Source of the DNA: Clavaria fumosa
Lineage: Eukaryota > Basidiomycota > Agaricomycetes > Agaricales > Clavariaceae
Assembly: GCA_951802425.1 (NCBI GenBank)
Contig: CATOQE010000001.1
Location: 62,001 to 126,000 of the forward strand
DNA length: 64,000 nucleotides
Direction: 5' to 3'
This document shows, in pieces, positions 1 through 11,685 of the stretch. Each line of letters begins with the position of its first letter. The stretch's first letter is position 1. A model generated the notes under the pieces. It was not told where the DNA came from. It saw only the letters and a program-made list of their open reading frames with translations, and searched no databases. The position numbers and the translations under genes are program-made.

Positions 1-541
1 CTTCTCCAGCCCCTCTGCCTCTCCACCCACACACTTCTGCTTCACCCCCACACAGGCAAGACATGAAGTGTCCTGCCCTCCACTTGGACATGTGCAGTCC
101 AGTGATCATCTCCTCCGCACTCAGCTCTGCCTCCACTGCCTTTGCCCACTCCATCTCCTCCTGCTGCATCTGATCTACTTCCTCCCTCTTCTTCCACTCG
201 TCCTCCTCCCACTTCTGCCACTCCTCTTCTTCCTGCACCTTCTTCTCTCAGAGCACCTTCAGCTGCTTCGCAAGGGCCACGATTTCAGGGTCCTCGTCCT
301 CTGCACACAACTGCGCAGGGACAATGACCACAGGATGTGGATGAGGTTGGGAGGGGTGGCTGGGCCCCACTCCAGGTGTCATTGGGAAAGATGACATGTT
401 GTGAAAAAATTTAGAAAGAGTTTTGCCCATGCTAGGGGCTAGTGATGGTGGTAGTGGGTTAAGGAAGAAAAGAAAAAAGGAGTGTGATGCACATGGCCTT
501 TTGAGCCCCAAAATATTTTCAGACTCTGCTTGACATGCCAC
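1..541 (-). pseudogene. Gag-like retroelement coding remnant
   Basis: Read on the minus strand, an open frame begins near 541 and runs off the window start. It has a Pro/His-rich stretch, then an acidic and Lys-rich segment that looks like a charged coiled coil (EEEEWQKWEEDEWKKREEV, about 150-250). This composition is common in capsid-like Gag proteins of fungal LTR elements, but I see no diagnostic Gag motif. The frame is broken by one TGA near 246-248, where a CGA arginine codon would restore it; that is the same C-to-T decay seen in other old copies here. It lies about 90 bp from the candidate LTR at 633-1449, in the position expected if that LTR is the 5' LTR on the minus strand. A host gene remnant is possible. 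Confidence 0.35.
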
Positions 542-632
542 AAAACTCCAAGACTAACTCATTATGGGAGACATGTGTTCATGTGGACTTTGGCTAGAGG
601 GTCTCAGGGGTTTGACCCTAAGAGGGGGATAC

Positions 633-1449
633 TGTTACAACCCCATCTGATCACATAAGCACAATCCCTGCTCTGGACTCCAGACTCCATACCAACTCCA
701 GCCATCTCTGATCCACTCCTCTGTAACTCCACACCCTCTGCTCTGCACCTTCCTTGGACTCCATTCCACTGTCCTTCAGACCTTTCATACTTTGTTCTAG
801 AACCTTCTCCCCTCATCCCCTCATTCTGTCCACCAATGGGAGGATGCCCATGACCCATGGGAATCATCTTTTGTTGTTGTTTCTTTGTTCCAAGAAAATT
901 GCACAGGCACATGTGGTGAAACTCTCCTAGTAAGTTGATATATACTATGTTTGAAGTACTCCTATACTCCTGTCCTTACAGTATAAGATCCTACCTGTAT
1001 TTCCCTGTTCTCCAGTTCAAATATTAACATCTCTTGGCTCCAAACATCCCTGAGCTTTCATCCTCATTGTCCTTGACATTCTCCATGTCATCCAACCAAC
1101 TCTGAGTAACTCTGGCAGACTCCAACAGAATTTGGAGTTTGACTTCTGTTTTTGATCTTCTTCTTTGGTGTTGTTTCTGTCTGACAAATAGGGACATGTA
1201 TATATGTGGCAGCACAACACATACATTGAGGCCATAGTCCCATAAGTTTCTGCTTATGCTATCTCTTTTCCATTCATCTGACATTGGACTCTTATCTATA
1301 TATCTCTGCTCTGCTAACTACTCTGCTGCATGACACCAACACTGACTTAGTACTTGATATTTGTTACTGTTATCATTACCAGTTTGCTGAGGGCTTGCCC
1401 TAAGCCTTTATGATGAAGGCAGATTATCTAATGTAACAAATGTAACAGT
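633..1449. mobile_element. Candidate LTR (TGTTAC...GTAACA)
   Basis: The block starts TGTTACAACC and ends TGTAACA, so it has the TG...CA ends of an LTR with a 6-bp inverted terminus. The flank AGAGGGGGATAC just left of it looks like a polypurine tract, which would make it a 3' LTR on the plus strand. The gag-like frame to the left argues instead for a 5' LTR on the minus strand. No clean target duplication is visible. Orientation is left open. Confidence 0.4.
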
Positions 1450-1718
1450 ATGCATTAAGAAAAAGTGTACTGTATTATATAATTGATTTGTACAGGACTG
1501 CTAACTGGCATGTAAAAGAACAGCACACTTTCCCACATAAAAGAACAGCTATATCTGCACCATGTCTGTGACTGAATGGGTTCAATACCAAGTGATCTGG
1601 GCATTTTGTAACCAGATAATTAAATGACATGGGGGTCAACATGTAAAGCAAAATAGGGGAAGGGGAGGGGCTCCAAATGGCTTGTTAGAAGTGGTATCAG
1701 TACGAACAAAGAACCAAA
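1450..1718. other. 3' flank of JmjC gene A
   Basis: No gene seen. Around 1480-1510 the sequence matches, in inverted orientation, the 3' flank of the paralogue at 14476-14530 (shared string TGCCAGTTAGCAGTCCTGTA). The ancestral duplication therefore extended past the stop codons. A second short match (about 1518-1575 with 15545-15600, AAAAGAACAG...ATCTG) is in direct orientation. Confidence 0.5.
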
Positions 1719-4700
1719 TCAACTTCTCCTTGGCCGCTTCACCACCTCAACATAGACATCATGCATGGCACGATTGAGGGCACGTTTGAGACCTGCAGGG
1801 CCTAGGTTAAAATAAATAAATAATTCAAAGGGAATGGGAAACCAACAATGAAACAACTCACCAACTGACTGGTCTTCATCAGCTGGGGGACATTCACTCA
1901 ATGGGACTACAGAGAATTCACCACCTGTCCAGTCAAAAGTTTTGACATCATATGGAATGTCTGAGACACCACTCTTCATGTGATTAGTCAGTGGTGTCAA
2001 CAGATCAGGCCGATGCTTTCTAAAATGCTCCATCATTTTGTTCTGGAAGGCCAACAACTTGAAAGATGGATTGGCCTTTGGGTGCAGTTCCTTGTACTTG
2101 CAGAGTCCCAGAGCCAATTTCAACAGTGTGAGATTGAAGATTATTCCCCTAGGACTCTGATACTTGTCCCCTGTCTTCAGTCGGTATCTCTTGCAGAAGT
2201 CATCTTGGAAGTTACTCCAGGTCTGGACCAACTTAGCTCTTTGGGCTGCTTCCAGTTCAGGAATCCCTTCTGCAGTATATGCTCGGGGGTCATAGACCAC
2301 ACTAAGCTCCAATACATTGGCCAGGGTGACAACATCCAACAAACCAGTCATGGTCAGGACATTGAATGAGTGTGCTGAAGTTGTGAGAGACTGGTTTTGT
2401 CCTGGCAAAAAGAAAAAGATGAGACTTGAAAGCAAAGCAAATAGAAACTCACCCTTTAATTCCGTATACTCTACAATGGCCATTGCCAGCATTCGTCGAA
2501 GGAAGATGTCAGCTTCATACTGAAGTGTGTTGGTAATGTTGTAGAGCAACATCCCAGAGTGGATATGTGCCCAGCAGGTGTCACGAATGGTGGTTGTGGT
2601 GAACATGTGGCGGCCCAGGGTTACTGAGTTCTCAACTGTCACAACTAAGTGAGGTGTGTTTGGTCTCATGAAGCTGAGAGAAAGGATGTGAAAACAAATC
2701 TTACTAAATGGAGACATGACTCACAAGACTGTCCCAGCCTGGAGAACCACAGCTTCATATTCAAAGCAAGGTGGGACACCACCATCTCTTGTCCACTCAA
2801 CCCCATACATAGATGCCATGTCACCATCTTGCCCCTGTGTCATGCAATCCCTTTTCTGTCTGCCAACCACCCAATACTTTGTGCCTGTAATGCTATCCAC
2901 AATTGTCCCAAATCCCTTACCATCAATATGAAATGCAGTTGTTGCATTTTTCATGGCTGCTGTGGCCCATATAAGGCGATCTGTGGGGGGGTTGTCCTGT
3001 GTAAAACCAGGCAGTCCCCTTGTTTGTTGCCATGCCACTCCATGAGAGTACAGGTGACTAGAGTATTATTTTTCAGCTTAGAAAGCAAGCAAGGAATCAG
3101 CTACATACTGATATGGTAAAGCTTGCCGATATTCAATACCCAGAGGGAGATCCAACACATTGAGGATCCGACCCATCCCAGTAACTTGGCTTTGTGCATA
3201 AAAGTCCACAAGTGTCCCCTGGCTGTGACGTAGTCCTTTTCCTGTCATTGGGAGGCTCATATCTGCACTCAATGGTAAGAATCTTGGTTCAAATAAGGAA
3301 CAATCCACTTACCAACCATGTCCACTGTTCTGTGAACATTTGCATACATTTTGAGGGTGTTCAGAGTGAATCCCTCATCATGTAATGGTACTTTGAGCAC
3401 CAAGATATGCCGATGGTGGAATATTTGCTGGATCTCCTGTGCTGATAGCCTGTTGAACTCCTCAAAGTTACAGACAAAGATGCTGGAGGGGGGAGGACAT
3501 TTGTGATCATATCCCTGCTCCCAAGCAGATATGTGATGATGGGGTGGGTGGCCATCAATGTATCTAGCCTCAATACTCTGTTGGAGCTTTCTTATAATTG
3601 GATACTCAATCTCAGTCTTTGTAATGTCCATTAGCATCTAATAATATTTCAAATATAGATGTACTTACTGCATTTTCAGCAGTTTGGAAGTGCACCTCAA
3701 TGGGCAGTGCATCACGGCATGGTAGATAAGCTTGGAAGATGATCTCCTCATCAGACAACTATGGATAACTCAATATATCAGAGGTAAAAAGAGCTATTAA
3801 TGAACACACACCTTGACCTCATCATCCACATTGTCCAGAAGGGTGTTGCGTGTATAATGCTAAAAATTGTTAATGTAAAGAGAAAGCAATTCAGAAAAGT
3901 ACTTACATCACCCTCCAAGTCAACATATATAGGGTATTGCTTTGTCCCCTTGTGTTTAGCCATTCCTTTTTTCAGATGCTGCTGCTCATTTTTAGACTGG
4001 TGGTGGGTTTGTGGTTTCCTGGACTGTGAAGGCTCCTCAACCTCAACCTCAACCTCCCCCTCCTCTCCACTCTCCTCTTGACTGTCCCCTTGACTCTCCT
4101 TTTCACTCTCCCCTTTGTGATAGACCTCATCTTCACCATCCTCATCCTCCATTTCAGCCTCCCCCTTGCCATCCTCATCATTATCCTCAACTTCCATTTC
4201 ACTGTCAAGACCTTGGTCCTGACCTTGTTCTGCTATTGGCAATGAAGGTGATTTCTGAAGAGATGGCTCAGGGGATGAAGATGATGTTGTCAAGGGGGAG
4301 TTTGACATTGAAGTGGGTGATGAGGGTAGAGGGAGTCTCACATCCCTAGCAGCTGGGGTCACTGGAATTGCTGGAGTGGTTGGAGCAGATGAAGTTGCTG
4401 GAGGTGCTGTTATACCCAGAGTTGCTGGAGCTGCTGGAGTCATTGGAGCTGTTGGAGTGACTGGAGTAGCTGGAGGTGTAGTCTCTAGAGCAGCTGGGGT
4501 TGCTGGAGTGATTGGGGCCACTGGTGTTGGAGTGGCTGGTGAATCCTCTGTTGGAGCTATTGGTAATTTGGGACCCAGATTGCTACCCTTAGTTCTCACA
4601 TGCAAGGAAGACAAAGTGGGAACATACCAAGCATAAAACATTCCTTTTGTGCACACTCTTCCTGTGACAGTGGGTGAAACATGTCTATATCTCTATTGGA

Positions 4701-6553
4701 GTGTGATTAGCCAATATCCTCCCTGAAAATGCAGACTGACTGTGTCTCCTGTGTCTCTTGTGTCTCCTGAGGCCCTGCCCCTTCTTGGGTCTGCCCATCA
4801 TCTTGTGATGGTGGGTGAAAAGTGTCCACATCCCTATTGATGTGTGATTAGCTTGTAAGCTTGTATCCTCCCTGAAATTGCAGACTGACATCTGCTGTGT
4901 CTCTTCTTCCTGGGTCTGCTGCTCATTCTGTGGTGGTGGGGAAGAAATGTCCATGTCTCTATAGAAGAGTGATTAAATGGCATCCTCCCTGAGAATGCCA
5001 ACTCACTGTGTCTCCTGTGCCTCTTGTGCTTCCTGAGGTGCTGCCCCTGTATTCTCATGCATCTCCCCTTCATTAGGAAGAAGTGCAGGTTGAATTTGGG
5101 GGAATAATACATCTGGTATATCACCTGAACCAAAGAAGTGAGTAGATGAACTCTGGATAAATGTGGAACATGCTCACATGTAACAAACCAATCCTGTAAT
5201 TGTGGTATGTTGCCTTTGCACTCAAGTGCTGCTCCCATCTCATGAAGTTCAATAACTTCAGCCTTGTACTCCATCCCACATGATGATCTTAGTAATGCCT
5301 TCCACATCATTTTCTCTATAGCCAGTAGTGAACTTGGCTTTCCACCAAGTGACTGTCCCAACTGGGCCAATGAATCATAAAGATTAACCCATAAAAGGAT
5401 AATAAAAAGCTTAACTCACCAAAAAGAGCTGCTCTTTATTGATGGACTGTGAGGCACTATTCCGTGGCACTAAGAGGATGAGAGGGGAGATCGCCAGGGC
5501 AAGTTGTGTGTATTGGATTATGTTTCTTATCACTGCTGCATTGGTAAGACCAGCAGGCAGTGCAACTTGGTGATCTGCAGCCTGCCTGGTTTTCATTGTC
5601 AGCAGAAATTCAAGAATATTAAAAACTAAATGCACATATAAAGGCTGTGGAGTAGGTCACTTTGTGGACCCTGGCTCTTGAGGTATGACTTGACATTGAA
5701 TTAGTTATGATCTGTGATATCCAAAGTAACACTCACTGGTCTAAATGCACTGACTGCAAAGGCTACAGAATGCCACTGTTCTAAAACATCATGTGTGGAG
5801 CGGTGAATAGCATGCTGGGATGCCTTGAGCAGGTTTGAAATCGTGGCCTTGAACCTGCGAGGCTCCTCAGCATCCCCCACATCCCCCACATCCACATCCC
5901 ACACATCCAGGTCCTGGACTGTTGAAGTGCTTGCCTCTAGCACAGGAAGAGCAGGCAGGGCAGATATGAGAGGAGGGGCAGGAAGGGCAATATTATGTGG
6001 TGAATGTACAAGGTGCTGTATAGCCCTGTTGGCAGTTGATGGGACAATTGAAGTCCATTTCTCAAGATTTTTGAGGATTCTCTCCAGAGTGGGTGAGAGA
6101 GTTGGAGGGTGAGAGCGGGGGGTGGGATGGAGAGCAGGATGTGGAGGCCAGTCTTGGACCCACAAGAGGACATCAAGGAGTTGGTACATAAGAATAATTT
6201 TACCAAAGTAGGCCTGTTCTAATGGTATGGGTGTGTGGCTGATTTGGCTAGGGATCAAAATGGCAAGGACATAGGCATTTGCTTTGTCAACTGCCAGGGG
6301 TTCATTTTCAACTGTATCTATTTCTTGTGCAAGCATCTACAGACTATCAAGGACAGTAACTGTGCTGGTAAACCTGAACACTCACCTTGATGAGATTGTG
6401 TGCAGGAGAAGGAAGTACAGTTGGGCAGTGGCTTTCTACCCATGCAAGGAGAGGTCCTGGTTCATGAATGCACCCATTTCGCCATGGGTAAGACTTTAGG
6501 ACAGAAGAATTGATTCGAATATCATGGAGGCAGTGGAATTGGGTTTGAGACAT
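1719..6553 (-). CDS. JmjC-like protein, copy A (multi-exon)
   Basis: A multi-exon gene read leftward from ATG at 6553. The first exons follow from splice signals and phase: 6553-6386, 6336-5737, 5581-5420, then from 5361; later coding blocks are near 5361-5100, 4620-3910, 3630-3330, 3240-3120, 3040-2720, 2680-2460 and 2390-1719. The second half resembles a JmjC cupin: an HID motif (His codon about 2930-2928, Asp about 2924-2922) followed by GTKYWVV, then RPNTPH with the third putative iron ligand (about 2660), then a GRHM segment. JmjC proteins are Fe(II)/2-oxoglutarate oxygenases, often protein or histone demethylases; the substrate here is unknown. The middle is a Pro/Ala/Thr-rich then highly acidic linker (about 4560-3980). 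The 5' part is an exact mirror of the gene at 9832. The 3' exons are a diverged paralogue of that gene. Assignment is by motif only. Confidence 0.7.
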
Positions 6554-7010
6554 GACAGTATGTATGAGAGTGCTGGGAGTGTGTTATCAAGATTGGACCA
6601 AATGATGATAAACATGAACATTGTTCATGTACTTACCTGACCTGCTCAAATAGAGTAGCTTTGTATTTGTTTAGGCCTCAAATATATTTGAGGCCTAAAC
6701 AAATACAAAGCTACTCACCTGACCTGCTCAATATATCTAAAGCCTAAACAAATACAAAGCTACTCACCTGACCTGCTCAATATATTGAAAGCCTAAACAA
6801 ATACAAAGCCACTCACCTGACCTCATAACTGGCTCAAATATATTTGAGGCCTAAACAGATACAAAGCTACTCACCTGACCTCATGACTGGCTCAAATATA
6901 TTTGAGGCCTAAACAGATACAAAGCTACTCACCTGACCTCATGACTGGCTCAAATATATTTGAGGCCTAAACAAATACAAAGCTACTCACCTGACCTCAT
7001 GACTGGCTCA
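4700..7010 (-). repeat. Left arm of large inverted repeat
   Basis: This arm mirrors 9375-11685, with left plus right coordinate equal to 16385 throughout. All translated frames in the arm are identical to those of the other arm, introns included. Outward of about 4700 the match falls abruptly to roughly 80% and then lower. Inward it continues into the minisatellite and breaks near 7010, where the copy order of the units differs. It contains exons 1-4 and the exon-intron modules of the JmjC gene. Confidence 0.9.
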
Positions 7011-8346
7011 AATATATTTGAGGCCTAAACAAATACAAAGCTACTCACCTGACCTGCTCAATATATCTAAAGCCTAAACAGATACAAAGCTACTCACCTG
7101 ACCTGCTCAATATATTGAAAGCCTAAACAAATACAAAGCCACTCACCTGACCTCATAACTGGCTCAAATATATTTGAGGCCTAAACAGATACAAAGCTAC
7201 TCACCTGACCTCACGACTGGCTCAAATATATTTGAGGCCTAAACAAATACAAAGCTACTCACCTGACCTGCTCAATATATCTAAAGCCTAAACAGATACA
7301 AAGCTACTCACCTGACCTGCTCAATATATTGAAAGCCTAAACAAATACAAAGCCACTCACCTGACCTCATAACTGGCTCAAATATATTTGAGGCCTAAAC
7401 AGATACAAAGCTACTCACCTGACCTCACGACTGGCTCAAATATATTTGAGGCCTAAACAAATACAAAGCTACTCACCTGACCTGCTCAACATATTTAAGG
7501 CCTAAACAAATACAAAGCTACTCACCTGACCTCATGACTGGCTCAAATATATTTGAGGCCTAAACAAATACAAAGCTACTCACCTGACCTGCTCTATATA
7601 TTTAAAGCCTAAACAAATACCAAGCCACTCACCTGACCTCATAACTGGCTCAAATATATTTGAGGCCTAAACAGATACAAAGCTACTCACCTGACCTCAT
7701 GACTGGCTCAAATATATTTGAGGCCTAAACAAATACAAAGCTACTCACCTGACCTCATGACTGGCTCAAATATATTTGAGGCCTAAACAAATACAAAGCT
7801 ACTCACCTGACCTGCTCAAATATATTTGAGGCCTAAACAAATACAAAGCTACTCACCTGACCTGCTCAACATATTTAAGGCCTAAACAAATACAAAGCTA
7901 CTCACCTGACCTCATGACTGGCTCAAATATATTTGAGGCCTAAACAAACACAAAGCTACTCACCTGACCTGCTCAATATATTTAAAGCCTAAACAAATAC
8001 AAAGCCACTCACCTGACCTCATGACTGGCTCAAATATATTTGAGGCCTAAACAAATACAAAGCTACTCACCTGACCTGCTCAACATATTTAAGGCCTAAA
8101 CACAAAGCTACTCACCTGACCTGCTCAATATATTTAAAGCCTAGACAAATACAAAGCCACTCACCTGACCTCATGACTGGCTCAAATATATTTGAGGCCT
8201 AAACAGATACAAAGCTACTCACCTGACCTCATGACTGGCTCAAATATATTTGAGGCCTAAACAAATACAAACCTACTCACCTGACCTGCTCAATATATTT
8301 AAAGCCTAAACAAATACAAAGCCACTCACCTGACCACATCAGTGTC
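6640..8346. repeat. Minisatellite, left array (about 30 units)
   Basis: Tandem units of about 48-61 bp carry the core AAGCTACTCACCTGACCT and, in the long variant, the 16-bp palindrome CTCAAATATATTTGAG. Long units (with CATGACTGG) and short units (with TGCTCAATATAT) are mixed in blocks. At its outer edge (6654-6715) two units meet head to head as a perfect palindrome of about 62 bp. It sits directly upstream of the start codon of JmjC copy A (6553). Confidence 0.95.
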
Positions 8347-8769
8347 TCAGACAAAGGGGGCAAGGATTGGGTCAAATATAGAAATGGCTGGAAGGATCAC
8401 ATGGTTGTTGATAATTGTTAAATACTGTACTACTTGTTGTTGAAGTTCCAACTCATACCCCACCTTTCCCTGTTATAAAGTCTGCATGTGTGCCCTTCAT
8501 TTATGTGTGTTCTGTCACATTTCATTTTTGGTATCAGCCTTCCCTGCCAACTTGAAGGCAGACCCCAGCAGAACATGCTTATTGGGTTGACAAAGAGACC
8601 AGCAAATGGATGGCAAACAAATGAAGTCATTCAGCACCTGTGCACATTGATAGGACCAGCAGTAACAGGACAAGTCTTCATTTCTGTCTTCTCAAGTCCT
8701 ATTCTCTTCAGTGGCAACAAGAGTCTGCACTGAACATGCATAAAAAGGTAATTTTTTAATTGTAAATAA
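8347..8769. other. Unique spacer between the two arrays
   Basis: About 420 bp of non-repeated AT-rich DNA. Both edges carry the inverted string ACATCAGTGTCTC (about 8335-8347 and 8770-8782), which marks the inner end of the inverted repeat. Short open frames here have no recognisable content. It could hold a divergent promoter for both JmjC genes, but no motif shows this. Confidence 0.6.
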
Positions 8770-9740
8770 ATGACTGGGAGACACTGATGTGGTCAGGTGA
8801 GTGGCTTTGTATTTGTTTAGGCCTCAAATATATTTGAGCCAGTCATGAGGTCAGGTGAGTAGCTTTGTATCTGTTTAGGCCTCAAATATATTTGAGCCAG
8901 TTATGAGGTCAGGTGAGTGGCTTGGTATTTGTTTAGGCTTTAAATATATTGAGCAGGTCAGGTGAGTAGCTTTGTGTTTAGGCCTTAAATATGTTGAGCA
9001 GGTCAGGTGAGTAGCTTTGTATTTGTTTAGGCCACAAATATATTTGAGCCAGTCATGAGGTCAGGTGAGTGGCTTTGTATTTGTTTAGGCTTTAAATATA
9101 TTGAGCAGGTCAGGTGAGTAGCTTTGTATTTGTTTAGGCCTCAAATATATTTGAGCCAGTCATGAGGTCAGGTGAGTAGCTTTGTATTTGTTTAGGCCTT
9201 AAATATGTTGAGCAGGTCAGGTGAGTAGCTTTGTATTTGTTTAGGCCACAAATATATTTGAGCCAGTCATGAGGTCAGGTGAGTAGCTTTGTATTTGTTT
9301 AGGCCTCAAATATATTTGAGCCAGTCATGAGGTCAGGTGAGTAGCTTTGTATTTGTTTAGGCCTCAAATATATTTGAGCCAGTCATGAGGTCAGGTGAGT
9401 AGCTTTGTATTTGTTTAGGCCTCAAATATATTTGAGCCAGTCATGAGGTCAGGTGAGTAGCTTTGTATCTGTTTAGGCCTCAAATATATTTGAGCCAGTC
9501 ATGAGGTCAGGTGAGTAGCTTTGTATCTGTTTAGGCCTCAAATATATTTGAGCCAGTTATGAGGTCAGGTGAGTGGCTTTGTATTTGTTTAGGCTTTCAA
9601 TATATTGAGCAGGTCAGGTGAGTAGCTTTGTATTTGTTTAGGCTTTAGATATATTGAGCAGGTCAGGTGAGTAGCTTTGTATTTGTTTAGGCCTCAAATA
9701 TATTTGAGGCCTAAACAAATACAAAGCTACTCTATTTGAG
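8770..9740. repeat. Minisatellite, right array (about 17 units)
   Basis: The same family as the left array in reverse orientation (AGGTGAGTAGCTTTGTATTTG core). It is only about half as long, so units were gained or lost after the arms became mirror copies. From its outer edge inward, the first six or so units match the left array in order, then diverge. A perfect head-to-head junction mirrors the one at 6654-6715. Confidence 0.95.
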
Positions 9741-11685
9741 CAGGTCAGGTAAGTACATGAACAATGTTCATGTTTATCATCATTTGGTCCAATCTTGATA
9801 ACACACTCCCAGCACTCTCATACATACTGTCATGTCTCAAACCCAATTCCACTGCCTCCATGATATTCGAATCAATTCTTCTGTCCTAAAGTCTTACCCA
9901 TGGCGAAATGGGTGCATTCATGAACCAGGACCTCTCCTTGCATGGGTAGAAAGCCACTGCCCAACTGTACTTCCTTCTCCTGCACACAATCTCATCAAGG
10001 TGAGTGTTCAGGTTTACCAGCACAGTTACTGTCCTTGATAGTCTGTAGATGCTTGCACAAGAAATAGATACAGTTGAAAATGAACCCCTGGCAGTTGACA
10101 AAGCAAATGCCTATGTCCTTGCCATTTTGATCCCTAGCCAAATCAGCCACACACCCATACCATTAGAACAGGCCTACTTTGGTAAAATTATTCTTATGTA
10201 CCAACTCCTTGATGTCCTCTTGTGGGTCCAAGACTGGCCTCCACATCCTGCTCTCCATCCCACCCCCCGCTCTCACCCTCCAACTCTCTCACCCACTCTG
10301 GAGAGAATCCTCAAAAATCTTGAGAAATGGACTTCAATTGTCCCATCAACTGCCAACAGGGCTATACAGCACCTTGTACATTCACCACATAATATTGCCC
10401 TTCCTGCCCCTCCTCTCATATCTGCCCTGCCTGCTCTTCCTGTGCTAGAGGCAAGCACTTCAACAGTCCAGGACCTGGATGTGTGGGATGTGGATGTGGG
10501 GGATGTGGGGGATGCTGAGGAGCCTCGCAGGTTCAAGGCCACGATTTCAAACCTGCTCAAGGCATCCCAGCATGCTATTCACCGCTCCACACATGATGTT
10601 TTAGAACAGTGGCATTCTGTAGCCTTTGCAGTCAGTGCATTTAGACCAGTGAGTGTTACTTTGGATATCACAGATCATAACTAATTCAATGTCAAGTCAT
10701 ACCTCAAGAGCCAGGGTCCACAAAGTGACCTACTCCACAGCCTTCATATGTGCATTTAGTTTTTAATATTCTTGAATTTCTGCTGACAATGAAAACCAGG
10801 CAGGCTGCAGATCACCAAGTTGCACTGCCTGCTGGTCTTACCAATGCAGCAGTGATAAGAAACATAATCCAATACACACAACTTGCCCTGGCGATCTCCC
10901 CTCTCATCCTCTTAGTGCCACGGAATAGTGCCTCACAGTCCATCAATAAAGAGCAGCTCTTTTTGGTGAGTTAAGCTTTTTATTATCCTTTTATGGGTTA
11001 ATCTTTATGATTCATTGGCCCAGTTGGGACAGTCACTTGGTGGAAAGCCAAGTTCACTACTGGCTATAGAGAAAATGATGTGGAAGGCATTACTAAGATC
11101 ATCATGTGGGATGGAGTACAAGGCTGAAGTTATTGAACTTCATGAGATGGGAGCAGCACTTGAGTGCAAAGGCAACATACCACAATTACAGGATTGGTTT
11201 GTTACATGTGAGCATGTTCCACATTTATCCAGAGTTCATCTACTCACTTCTTTGGTTCAGGTGATATACCAGATGTATTATTCCCCCAAATTCAACCTGC
11301 ACTTCTTCCTAATGAAGGGGAGATGCATGAGAATACAGGGGCAGCACCTCAGGAAGCACAAGAGGCACAGGAGACACAGTGAGTTGGCATTCTCAGGGAG
11401 GATGCCATTTAATCACTCTTCTATAGAGACATGGACATTTCTTCCCCACCACCACAGAATGAGCAGCAGACCCAGGAAGAAGAGACACAGCAGATGTCAG
11501 TCTGCAATTTCAGGGAGGATACAAGCTTACAAGCTAATCACACATCAATAGGGATGTGGACACTTTTCACCCACCATCACAAGATGATGGGCAGACCCAA
11601 GAAGGGGCAGGGCCTCAGGAGACACAAGAGACACAGGAGACACAGTCAGTCTGCATTTTCAGGGAGGATATTGGCTAATCACACA
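9375..11685 (+). repeat. Right arm of large inverted repeat
   Basis: Mirror of 4700-7010. Identity is lost at about 11685, just after GGCTAATCACAC inside an intron-like segment. Beyond this point the two genes differ at many amino acids. Confidence 0.9.

Noticed and set aside
6640..9740. CRISPR-like array of regular repeats
   Set aside because: Units are contiguous tandem repeats without unique spacers, in a eukaryotic genome; a minisatellite.
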